NCBI GenBank assembly: GCA_035610835.1
Contig: JAYJML010000164.1
Span: 1 to 64,000 of the forward strand
From: Ophiura sarsii
Lineage: Eukaryota; Echinodermata; Ophiuroidea; Amphilepidida; Ophiuridae
Direction of reading: 5' to 3'
Length of the DNA: 64,000 bases
Shown: positions 22,670 through 33,515 of the stretch, in pieces
Layout: each line of letters begins with the position of its first letter
How positions within the stretch are numbered: the stretch's first letter is position 1
The notes under the pieces: model-generated
The model's input: the letters and a program-made list of their open reading frames with translations, nothing else
Told to the model about the DNA's origin: nothing
Database searches by the model: none
Position numbers and translations under genes: made by a program

Positions 22670-25600
22670 TATGGTCATGTTTTTTATACTGGGTACCCAA
22701 AAAAGGTGGATCTGTTACATTTGCACTACATTACTTTGCATGCATATACTTTTTGTATTTTGGCTATTCTTTATCACACATACTCAAATTTGGTCTTATT
22801 TTGATGAGAAAGTGTTTGGCCTTTATTTTAAAAAGAAAAATATAAACTACCATGGTTCTGTTAATTACAATAGTTCGTTAAACCTAATTAGTCAGGGGTG
22901 GAGGAGTATGCGGAGGAGGAGTATGCGGAGGAGGAGGAGTGCATAGTTGAACAAGTATGGTGCAATATACATTGGGCAAACATAAAATGCACTGGTTTCA
23001 CTCTTTGTACAATTCTATATTGAAAACATAACATTATTGAAGCATAATTATTTGAATTAAAAATATAATTAGTTAATTAAGGAATCATTAATTAGCATTA
23101 AGAAGCTCAAAAAATTGTTAAGAAACGTAAGTTGGTCGCAGTTTGCGAATGTATGCAAACATTTGCCTGCACCAAACTGTCCATTTTAAAAGTATAGAAA
23201 GGTTGAGGTATCCTTTTTAATAAATAAAATAAATTTAACTATTTAATTAAAAAATAAAAGAAGATATGTAATTAACCTCATGTAGGAAGGACCTGATCTT
23301 TACTCTATACTCGCAAACTGCCATCATACCCTATGCAAGTCTGATACTGTGCTGTAGACCTACGTCCAGGGAACAATAACCAGTATCTTCTCGCCAATGA
23401 AGATCATGCTGAAATATTGTGCAACATTTCTTTGTAAATAAGTCTTCAAGTAGTGTGCAAACTTGAGTTTGAAAAGTAAGTTGATACGATACTAGTGACT
23501 ACTAGTTTGCCAATCAACATTGGATCACCCTATATGATGAATACAACTTAAAACGATAACATTTTATAATTCAATCTTAAATCAGACTCTTGAAATTTGA
23601 ATACTGGATTCAAACATTATGGAAACTAACCTAATTTGTTCATTTGAATGTGCTTTGCACATCATGAAGGTGCAAGAAGGATTCATTGAACGCAATTAAT
23701 TGTATGCCACTAAACATGTGCCATTGTCACCCTGTAGTTAAAGGGCCCCTTTTTATTTAACATTATTTGAAACTCATACCACTTTTAAGCATTTGCCACT
23801 TCAAATTGGAATGGAAAATCATGTTTCAGATGCAAATTTAAATTCATTCAATTTAATGATTTGTGGATAATCACATATACATAAATTAGTGTTTTAAACA
23901 CCCTATATGTTTAAAATTAACACCTTTACATAAGAAAAGGGTGACTTTTAAAATCAATCATTGTTCATGTACATGTAATTGATGCATTTTTATTTGAAAT
24001 CTACTTGAATTTTGTTAAAATACTAGTCTTTGTATGTATGTAGTGATAGAAGCATTTTCCCGAAACTAAATAAACAAATTTTTAGACACCCTGTATGTAG
24101 AATTTCAGATTCATATGAAATTTAATTTGCATATGTCTGGATGGGTATTTTATTAAACTACTTTAAATCTGTACTGAACTTTTCTCTCATCACTTCATAT
24201 ACATAGTGGAAGTAATCATTGAAACCCTTCTTTTTTAGAAGATTTTGCTTGTTACACCCTGTACAATTTCGGGCCACCCTGTATAATCAACTTGATTATA
24301 TGCTATTTGCATCCGTTACAGTATATGCTTTCAGAATATCGAGGCTGATCGGTTTGTCACGGACGGACATTTGTGCAAAACATGAGCGAAAAACAGTTTG
24401 TAAAAAGTTACTACAGACATTTATTCAACTTTTTATGTTTAATGTTATAGAGAATCATCAACTTTTATTGAAATACACAACAACAAAATAAGGTGTGGTT
24501 TGTTACTAAAAATAGAACGACGGAAATGTTTGTGTCACGGACGGACTAGATAGAAATAGGGTTCTCTACCTTTTAGTACTTCTTTTTAATTTCTATCTAG
24601 TCAACTCCATATTCCCCAATGCTTTCCAGGTCAAATAGTAAGTAAGATACATGGTTTGAATATCTGATACACAGCATTTGAAAATATTTCTTATTTTTTA
24701 CAGGGGTAGGGTAACAAACTTTGTCACGGACGGACATTTTTGAGCGTCACGGACGGACACAAATGTTAACTACATAAAAAACTTTGAAATTGCCACTTAT
24801 TTACACTTTAGTATGAAAAAATGGTATCAAATACTTACTAAATAGTAAGAAAAATGTTAAGTCATGAATTTTCAGTCTTAGTAATAAAAAGCAGTCAATA
24901 TATTAGTCTTTTTCCAACACTACGGACAAGATAGAAATAGGGTTCTCCGGACCTTTAGTATTTCTTCTTAATTTCTATTTAAACAATTCCATATTCCTCA
25001 AGCTTTCCAGGTAAAATAGTAAGTGAGATACATGGTTTGATACACAGCATTTGAAAACAGATTTATCTTTTACAGGAGAAGGGTAGACCTGTAACAAACT
25101 GTGTCACAGACGGAAATTTGTTAGCGTCACGGACGGACACAGATGTTGAAGGACTTTGAAATTGCCACTTATTTACATGACAAAATTGTATCAAATACTT
25201 ACAAAAAATAGTAAGACAATTTGTATGTCATCATTTTTCAGTCTTAGTAATTAAAAAGGATCACAAGATACCAAAACCAGTGTGATGGTTATATTCAAAG
25301 GTTGCAGAATTTGGCACTTTGATAGCAGAGGGTGATCGGTTCAAGGTTCACATTGGTGTGAAAAAATTACTTTTTGATATTGATATTGAAATGTACCTCA
25401 CAATATTGGACAACATCTTGGCTAACTGAAACTGCATTCGAAAAGAAGAAAAAATGCGGAAAAGTTTTCGGAACAGTCCATTATTGCCCAAGGGGTAGAA
25501 AAAAGATGCGTCATGGACGGACATTCTTAGTAGAAGTTGACCTTGCCATATTTTATGTTAATGAAACATTTTCAATTTTATTCAATTAGAAATTGATAGA

Positions 25601-27340
25601 TGGCACAATTATCCATTAAATAAGAAATCTATTTTAGAAAAAAAGTTCTGGGAAGTAATTACCCTGACCTTGTGATAACTTTTTGATGCAGAGCTGTCCG
25701 TCCGTGACGAAAAAAAAGTTTTTAAGGAAAGAGAGAAAAAATAGTGAGCTATCTCCCCTATATACCCCCCTTTCTCATGTAGAAATGAAACTTAACAATG
25801 GCATCAATAAATAAGTTAAATCAGTGATTAAAAGTTGTCAAGGACGAACACAAATTCAGTTTGCAATTTGTAAATTCAGTTCTGAGTACAAATGCCAAAC
25901 TGAATCCTGCCCCTCTTACCATAAATGGCAAGAGATAGACCTGCTGCATCATATAAATAGACTGTATGCTGTGATACAACTTTGTAAAACAATTTTGACC
26001 CTTCTTTGATCAATTTTGTTCGATTAATTGTGTAAAAGACTGTATGCTGTGATACAACTTTTTAAAACAATTTTGACCCTTCTTTGATAAGTTTTTGTTC
26101 AATTAATTGTGTAACTAAAGGTTAGTGATAATGGATACATGTAGGCATCCAACCGTGTTTTGAGTTTTTCAAAACGTTTCATGAAGAAAAAGCCTGCAAC
26201 TTTTGATAGTGCAAAGCTTCAAATTAAATTTGTGCTAACATCTCCAATGATACTTTCTGATTTCAATGCTGTTTGCTGTTATTTTACATACACTTATTAT
26301 TTGGGGCAATTTTAAACAGTGTCTTTTGGCTGATCTCATGCTACCCCTTTTATTTGCAAGCATTATTTCAGCATGTACAGGCAGTAAGGTTAACAAGCTA
26401 TACTATAGATTCACCAAAGAAGATCTGCTGAGGGTTCACAAATGCGCAAATGCGCAAATGACTTCATTTGACTTCAAGTAATTTTACAGTGCACCCGGTG
26501 AGCATCATAACATGTGCTCACTGCTGTAGCAAACCTACTTATTTGCATAAAGGGCATACCTGTATGGACTAGTTCATTTAATGGTAAGAGGGGTGATATT
26601 CAGCTTTGCTTGTGTGCTCAGAACTGAACAGTAGCTAACAGTGTCCGTCCGTGACAAAATTTGTGTCCGTCCGTGACAACTTTTAATTAAAGATTTAACT
26701 AATTTATGCCTGCCCTTATTAATTAATACTCCTGCATGGGAAAGAATACATATAAGGGAGATACTTCACTATGTTTTTATTTTTTTACTTTGTCCTTGAA
26801 ATTAGTTAAAAAACTTTTAAACTTTTTTTGTGTCACGGACGGACAGCAAAACATCAAAATGTTAACGCAAGTCTAGCGATATAACTTCCCCAGAACTTTT
26901 TCCCCAAATATTTATCTTATTTGATGGAAAAGTGTGTCAGCTATCAACATTACATCACAAAACTCTGAAAATGTTACATTAACCTAAAAGTATAGCATGA
27001 TGAACTTGAACTAAAATGTCCGTCCGTGACGCATCTTGTTTTCACCCCTTGGACAATAATGGACTGTTCCGCGAACGTACTGCATTTTAATTTTTTTTAA
27101 ATGCAGTTTCAGATAGCCTATTTATTGTCCAACATTGTGAGGTACCTATCAATATCAAAATCAGAAATTTATTTTTTCATAACCATGTTAACCTTTAACC
27201 GATCAGCCTCATACTTTTACCAACTTAAAATGTAAACTTTTTCAGATATAATGCATTAACTGATAAAGGAACCTAATTTATGGAAAAAGGGACATGTAAC
27301 ACAAATTGTACCCAGTATAAAAAACATGACCATATGCAAC
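22670..27340. mobile_element. Giant (~4.7 kb) foldback element
   Basis: The outer arm ATATGGTCATGTTTTTTATA (about 22670) has its exact complement at about 27318-27337. Long inner arms pair 25260-25960 with 26530-27250, with landmarks such as CGGAACAGTCCATTATTG (25469) against its complement near 27055. The left arm additionally contains a ~370-bp tandem duplication (24560-24790 and 24935-25150). No transposase or other protein domain is visible. It carries a 15-bp motif 13 times (separate entry). Confidence 0.75.
24355..27031. repeat. Thirteen copies of TGTCACGGACGGACA in both orientations
   Basis: Plus-orientation copies start at 24355, 24533, 24722, 24745, 25102, 25125, 25509, 25836 and 26831. 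Inverted copies (TGTCCGTCCGTGACA) start at 25695, 26642, 26664 and 27017. Several are exact over 15 bp; others differ by one to three bases. The intervening DNA has diverged more than the motif. This resembles an array of protein-binding sites, for example for a transposase, but the function is inferred. Confidence 0.85.
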
Positions 27341-27510
27341 ATAGTCAGTGATAGAAGAATATATCTTCGAGAGACTTGAAATATATCCATTTAGTCCTGT
27401 AGGGTTAAAATTGATGGCTGTCCTGGGTCTGGTTCTGGCTAATTAGAGTGCATTTTTCGCCAAGAAACCAGTCACTTGTATTGTTGAATGTTGATACAAA
27501 TAAATATTTA

Positions 27511-27716
27511 GACTCCCCTGCCGACCTACTTGCCGAATGGTTCGATGTTTGATCTGACTAATTTGCATCTCTCCCGGAGATGCGGGCATTCCAAACTGAA
27601 GTATTTCTAAAAATTCTAATATTTCAAACTAGAAACACGGGTCTCCCGACGTGACATCACCCTATGTCACGCACCAGCCCGTCACCTAAATTTCGCTTGG
27701 ACACCTCGAAGGTTGT
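27511..27716 (+). repeat. DIRS-associated terminal repeat, left copy
   Basis: The sequence from GACTCCCCTGCC through TTCGATGTTTGATCTGACTA, GGAGATGCGGGCATTCCAAA and CACGGGTCTCCCGACGTGAC to TTCGCTTGGACACCTCG reappears inverted at about 38226-38425 with high identity. It lies about 230 bp upstream of the recombinase remnant, as expected for an end repeat of a DIRS-like element, whose terminal repeats are often inverted. Confidence 0.7.
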
Positions 27717-27952
27717 GTTTTAGCGGAGCTCCCCATATTACTGGATTTTCGGATCCTGAGTTGAGAATTTTGACACTGGCGTGCATAATTCGTGTGGGTG
27801 GTTTTTCTGGATTTTCTACGCTATAAAATCGGACCGTTTTGGTTTCATTTCGGACCTTTTAGAGTACCAAATTTAATCAAAACTGAACGTAAAATTCTAA
27901 AATTTTCCGAGGAGTCCGCCATTTTTACGGATCCACTGTCAATGACGGCGGT

Positions 27953-28702
27953 GAGATCAGTCTTCTACTGAAGGGGATGTTCAACGAGAGACCACCAGTC
28001 AGGAAGATCGTACCTGCCTGGGAACTTAACACTGTTCTCGAGTACATTAAGGGTCCGCCTTTTGAGCCTATGGCGAAAGCGACCCTCAAATATATTACTC
28101 TTAAAACTGTTATTCTTGTGGCCCTTGCTTCTGCGCAAAGGTCTTCTGAACTTCATGCATTGTCATATTCTTCAATATCTCTTTCACGCGCGGGTGTGAC
28201 GCTTTCTTTCGTTCCAGGCTTTGTGGCTAAGAACGAAACTAGTTCACACTCGTACTCCACCCTTTACCTTCTCTCTCTCAGTGCGGGTTCTTCCGTGCAC
28301 GATGATAGGTTATGATGCCCCGTTCGCTGTCTAAGGTATTACTCAGATAGGACGTCCGGAGTGAGAGGTAAAAACAATGATCAACTATTTTTGATGCACT
28401 CCGAGCCACATAAGCCCGCGGCGAAAAGTACAATAGCTCGTTGGCTGGTTCAGGTAGTCAAAGACTCCAATGCAATTATTAATGATGAGCGTGTTACAGC
28501 ACACTCTACTCGTAGTATTGCTACCTCATGGGCCTACCATCGGGGGTTGTCCGTGAGAGAAATATGTGAGGCTGTTTCATGGAAGTCCTCCACGACGTTT
28601 TCCGCTGCCTACTACAGGAGCATACGCGGAAACTCGCTCAGGGGACAGTTCGCCCGCACGGTTCTAGCCGGACCGGTTGCGGGCAAACATCCAAGAAATT
28701 AG
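27953..28702 (+). pseudogene. Tyrosine recombinase of a DIRS-like retrotransposon, interrupted
   Basis: This is the C-terminal catalytic part of a tyrosine recombinase, the enzyme DIRS-type retrotransposons use for integration in place of a DDE integrase. Visible motifs are the first catalytic Arg in AQRSSEL (codon at 28139), the HSTR box (His codon 28502, Arg 28511), SWKSS (Trp codon 28580) and the tandem tyrosines in AAYYRS (28610-28615). The spacing fits the DIRS/Ngaro-type family, where a Trp commonly replaces the second His. A single in-frame TGA at 28313-28315 separates the two halves; both are in the same frame, so this is a nonsense change and not a frameshift. The frame is closed upstream by TAA at 27890, and no reverse transcriptase or RNase H was found upstream, so the element is truncated. 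Confidence 0.8.
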
Positions 28703-30224
28703 GTTAGTTGGTCTATCAGGCCCCCCAAAAAAGGTGTTTGTTTGTCCATAAAGGGTCCTCAAAAGGTAGGGTTGGTAGGTCGGATTTTTATTTTTTTTTA
28801 AAAATATTTTTTAATACGGATATTGTATTTGGGAATATAAATTCGGCATGTATACTGTGAATTAAAGTCCAAACACACACCGAAACACCTCACTTTTCAT
28901 AAGTTTGCGACATTTTAGTTGCTTTACTCTTCACACTGCTGATTTTGATCTCTTTCTCCTGCTGGGGCAGATTGTCAATTTAAAGTTCCAATACTGTCGC
29001 ATTGGTTGCAACACTACAAACTCGATCAAATATTATTTTTGTACTGAGTTTGCATTGCGCGCAGATACCGTAGAACGCCGCCATTGTGACTGAATGTTAC
29101 ACAATGTGAAATAACGTTGTGTTGAAGTTTTGCTAGAAATATATACGTGAAAGTATTGTTTAACTCTTTCCCTGACAAATTATTTTTTGAAGAAATTGTG
29201 AATTTGCACATGCATGTAAATATCAACTTATAATTTGAATATGAGACTCTGTAAGGTAGTAAAACTATGCTAATGCCCGAGATAGGGCGCTGTGTACAGT
29301 ATAACAGTATGTATGTATGTATGTATGTATGTATATTCTGAAAGCTTATGAATGGCCGGACACTTCTGTGAAAATTTCAACGATACCAGACGATCGTGGC
29401 GGTTGCCATGGTAATAGTTACCCAGCATGCAATTTTTGTAACATTTTTTTTTACAAATATTTAGTAGTCCTGTATGAAAACTATACTATTTGAGCCCTCC
29501 AAAATGCTTCAAGAGATGGGCATTATAATTCTGAACATTTTGATACCAAATTTGCTGTAGTGGGTTATTCGGTTATGGCGCAATGACCAGAATCGTGTAT
29601 GATCAGCACGACAAATATACCGTAAGCCCATAATCCAAAATGGCCACCATACAGGGGCACACAAATTTAAATGCCTTCAATTACACTAAAAGATATACCA
29701 AATTGTTCGGCTGAGCACAAGGATTCCAAAAAGGTATAGTTTGCCATACTTCCGATGTTTGGTTAACGAGTTATAGGGTAAAACATAAAAAGGTCGTTTT
29801 GACGCATTAATGCATCCATGTCAGGTAAAGAGTTAAGCCTATTTCCCCGTACTAACTACCCAAAAAATTGTTATATACTATGTTGAAATTAATATTCATG
29901 CCATTGAGCAACATTTTGGGAAAAAATATTAACCGTAACTAGATTTTCTCACACTGCGTTTTTAGTATAAAAATGACATCACTTGCACGTGCGATCACTG
30001 ATTTTCATTTAGTCCTTTTAATAGTCCTCGCGGGTCGCGGGTGCCAAGTTCATGCAGTGAACATCATGTTACACGGGATTGCGAATTGGGGATGGTGTTG
30101 CAAATACCAAATTGACGATATCATACGAAATAGGGAATAAAACGGTCCGTTTGGCCATTGAAATTGCTCAAAAATTTGTTTTAAAAAAATTATCGAAAAT
30201 AAAAAGTAATACGGTCGGCACCTA
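28703..30224. other. Intergenic, no gene recognised
   Basis: A CCCCCCAAAAAAGGTG...AGGTCGGATTTTTATTTT patch at 28720-28800 resembles sequence at the ends of the foldback at 51130-54500. A TGTA microsatellite lies at about 29308-29333. No domain-bearing frame. Confidence 0.55.
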
Positions 30225-30498
30225 CAATTCCGGAAATAACTGTTGAACCACTTTGAAGACTTCGTTGAAATCAACCCCCAGTCCCCCCATTCAATGTTGT
30301 TCGGAACCGTTTCATCACCACGGTCGTTGGGACCCTCAACATTGATTGGTGGGGGCGGGGGAGGGATATCACTTAGTAGATAGCTCAAGCTCCCCACACA
30401 AGTTTGTTGCAAAATCAGCGCTTGAAATTAGTCCCTTAAAGTGGGATATTAGCAAAGAAATAGACTATGTGGTCCAACACCAATTTTCCTGAATTGTC
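30225..30498 (+). repeat. Dispersed 270-bp repeat, copy 1
   Basis: Nearly identical to 37525-37797 in the same orientation, from AATTCCGGAAATAACTGTTG through CATTCAATGTTGTTCGGAAC and GGGGGAGGGATATCACTTAG to CAATTTTCCTGAATTGT. The minus-strand frame it contains is shared only because the DNA is, and copy 2 has an extra C in the ATCAACCCC tract that shifts it. Family not recognised. Confidence 0.85.
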
Positions 30499-31582
30499 TG
30501 AATGAAGTCCAAAAAAAATCATCTGATTTTACATTTTTAGCCACAACTTTTTTATTTGTAAGTCTTTTTTGATCAAATTTTCAGTAAATAGAGATGCTAT
30601 GAATCTCCTGATATACCATAATCAAGAGGTGTCTACAGTACTGACTTAGGGACTGGTCGTATTAAATACCTAAACCTGCATATTTGCTCCTATTATTCAA
30701 GGAAGCCTGACTTATTTATTTAAAAAAAAGCATCTGATACCTCGATAAACACGAGAACATTATAAAATATGATTTAAATACAACTTTGACGCTTCGTGCG
30801 TGGCGCTCGACCCAATCCCATGCGTATCCCTTGGTTACAGCTTGCGCTACGCGTTTGCATAAACTTCGAGCATAGCACTCGACTTTGTTACCAAGAAATA
30901 ACATGAACAATGAGATGGTAACTAACATTGCCATGATTGCGGTTCATTACATATCAATACAGGCAAGATATGAATAGGTTCAGTCATTACATTCATTGTT
31001 CGTGTACAGATCATGATTAACAATCTATACGTCTCGCGCGCAGCGCTTCGTGCACATCGATTGGCACGCCTCGCGCATATCTCTCCAAGCGGCTCAGACA
31101 TAGCGCACGACATTGCTCGCGTAGCATACCGCGGCAATCATTTATTACAGAATTATTACATTTATAACACTATAATAACAAGGCCAAAGCTAAATAAAGA
31201 GAATTATATTAAATAGCATCGTCCACAGTGGTATAAACATTACATTGTAGGTAATTCGCCGAACCCTGTCTTTGGCATTCTAATGACGCGGTGATGGACA
31301 ACCATTACACGGTTGACCGTATTGAATTGCACGCGTGTACACGATTGTCCGTCTAAATTAATAGGAGTTAGTTCTATTATTTATCGGGGACAATCGACCG
31401 ATGTGCATGCTTTTCAATGGATGGACAAACGCAACGGTTGACCATACTCTGATAGTACGAGGGCATGGTTCTGAATAAAAAGACGCTATAAGGCGTTACT
31501 ATGAAAGGTGTATTGTGAATCAGTGCTAATTTCTAAAGCCGAAGATAATATGACACTTGATTTGGCTTGGTATTGCATAGAT
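30499..31582. other. Intergenic, with a CGCG-rich patch
   Basis: From about 30780 to 31140 there are repeated words such as CTTCGTGCGTGGCGCTCGAC, GCTACGCG, CTCGCGCGCAGCGC and CGCACGAC on both strands. They look like a decayed relative of the GCGCGAAGCGCG families. No gene is supported. Confidence 0.5.
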
Positions 31583-31660
31583 GGGCGATTAGCTCAATTG
31601 ATTAGCGCGTTGGCCTATTCCTATGCAGAGACACGGGTTCAAATCCTCATGGCGGGAGCC
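31583..31660 (+). ncRNA. tRNA-like sequence, probably SINE-derived
   Basis: GGGCGATTAGCTCAATTGAT supplies a box A, and GGGTTCAAATCC a near-perfect box B about 35 bp further on, so the RNA polymerase III promoter is intact. The stems do not close: the T-stem halves ACGGG and CCTCA pair poorly and the acceptor ends do not match. A tRNA pseudogene or SINE head is therefore more likely than a working tRNA. Confidence 0.55.
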
Positions 31661-31714
31661 ATTGGTGTTTTTAATAATGTATTAATATAACATTTTCGTT
31701 ATTCGCGTGGCTCA

Positions 31715-32096
31715 TTAAAGGTATATTATGTGATCTTTCCAGGGAACGCCCTCAACATCGAGAAAAAAAATTGAAAGCAGATTTTCTTGCAGATTTACAT
31801 TTCTGATCATAAATCATGCATACATTCCAAGTTACAGGGCGATACGATTCTTAATTACTTCAAAATCATGGTTTTAGAGTGAAAATAAACTGTCGGAATC
31901 CCGACAGTTTTTATTTGTCACTCTAAATTCACTCTAAAACCATGATTTTGAGGTAATTAGGAATCGTATCGCTCTGTAACTTGGAATGTATGTATGATTT
32001 ATGATCGGAAATGTAAATCTGCAAGAAAATTTACTTTCTAAAAATAATCATGAATAGAGGGCGCTCTCTGGAAAAGATCACATAATATGCCTTTAA
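31715..32096. mobile_element. piggyBac-like foldback MITE with TTAA duplication
   Basis: TTAAAGGTATATTATGTGAT at the left pairs with ATCACATAATATGCCTTTAA at the right, with TTAA at each outer edge. The arms run about 165 bp through AAATCATGCATACATTCCAA and CAAAATCATGGTTTTAGAGT to a short centre that itself contains CTGTCGGAATCCCGACAG. There is no coding capacity. TTAA duplication points to mobilisation by a piggyBac-type transposase. Confidence 0.88.
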
Positions 32097-32576
32097 CTGG
32101 TTTATTTTATTCATCTGTTTGTCACATATTGTTTTTGTTTTTCCTCTCTTTTGTTTTTTTGTTCTTCTTTATTTTTGAACTTTTTTCGGTGGTTGTTGTT
32201 TGTCCTTCTTTCTCTCTGTCTACCACATGTAAAATGACCAGTCCGTCACAATGCATTTCGTACTTTTAATGCATTTATTAAACACGGAAGATAAATTATA
32301 ACCGTCAAGTTAAGTAAATGCAAAGAAAATACAATCATTCCATGACTTCAATGGCAAATACAACGCTACAATAATTGACACAATAGTTATTACTTCATAG
32401 CGTCTATAATGCGGTTGTGACCGGTCCCTTATCAAAAAAGAAACGCATTGCGATAACGAAAAGGATTTTAATTGATTGTTGCATAATAAACTACTGTCAT
32501 ATAATTAGTTTAAATAATGAATTTCACCCGTTGCACCCTATGTAAGACTACATGTAACACTCGCGCATTCCATATA

Positions 32577-32920
32577 CCGTATTATCCCTTTTAACCGCCC
32601 AGGACCTTATAACCGCCCACCCCTGTTTTTCTCAATGACTACCAACAAACAATTCCTTATAAGCGCCCACCTTTTCAAATGGTCAGCATCCTCAAATGAC
32701 CACTTGTACATATATTTCATTTAGTATGAAATGGTCAGCCTCCTCAAATGACCATCAAATGGTCAGCATCTTCAAATGACCATCAAATGGTCAGTATCTT
32801 CAAATGACCACTTGTACATTTTATTTAGTACGATAAATGAGTTTAAAAAAGGTAACATAATAAGCGCCCACCCAAAATGACTTTGCTAACTGCCCTGGGC
32901 GCTTAATAGGGATAATACGG
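32577..32920. mobile_element. TA-flanked MITE with ~28-bp inverted repeats
   Basis: CCGTATTATCCCTTTTAACC at the left matches the complement of the right end GCGCTTAATAGGGATAATAC ending CGG. TA flanks both sides (32575-32576, 32921-32922). Inside, AAATGGTCAGCATCTTCAAATGACCA units repeat in both orientations. It is probably mobilised by a mariner-type transposase. Confidence 0.8.
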
Positions 32921-32925
32921 TACAT

Positions 32926-33086
32926 GGGCCATAATCACGCATGAAATGACCAGTCCCTAACAATGTACATGTCGTATTTACTTTATATTTACCATATACA
33001 ATAAGTATATACATATCTTGCCACTCTCCAAATTAGAAGATTATGCAATGTATAGAAGACGAGTTATTCCCTATAGACAGTTTGTC
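32926..33086 (+). repeat. 188-bp tandem repeat unit, left piece split by the retrotransposon
   Basis: The unit starting GGGCCATAATCACGCATGAA and ending CCCTATAGACAG continues on the far side of the retrotransposon at 37121. Two further copies at 37148 and 37336 show the uninterrupted sequence. This segment therefore marks the insertion point. Confidence 0.85.
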
Positions 33087-33515
33087 TTGATTGTCTGGTC
33101 GTGGAGGCGAGAGTATGTACCTGTTTTCTGCTCTCGTTTTTTGTTATTTATTTTGAGCCCTACTTTTACGTGGCTCTCTTCTTGTATCGTCAATGTCATC
33201 AATTAACTCTGTAGCATCCTTAGATGTGTTTTGGGTGAGTGTTTAACATCAGAATGTTGAGAAAAATGACTTTTAAGCTGCCCGTCCGTGACCTCCGGTG
33301 TCGGTAATTTGTAAACACTACGAATTCGGCAGCCTTGTCAACGCATCTAAAGCTCAATCGCCACGGCGTTTTCGGGAACGTGAATCAGCTTTAATATTTC
33401 TCTCAGTCGTTCCTTAACATTATCTATAGACTTGACACTTCAAGAGCTACTTGTGTATTAATTTTAATACGTATTATAAACCTTAACTCAGTCTGACTGA
33501 ATTTACGTTTCGATC

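Noticed and set aside
33281..33292. CCCGTCCGTGAC in the retrotransposon leader, resembling the motif at 24355-27031
   Set aside because: Only part of the 15-bp motif matches and it occurs once; chance is a sufficient explanation.
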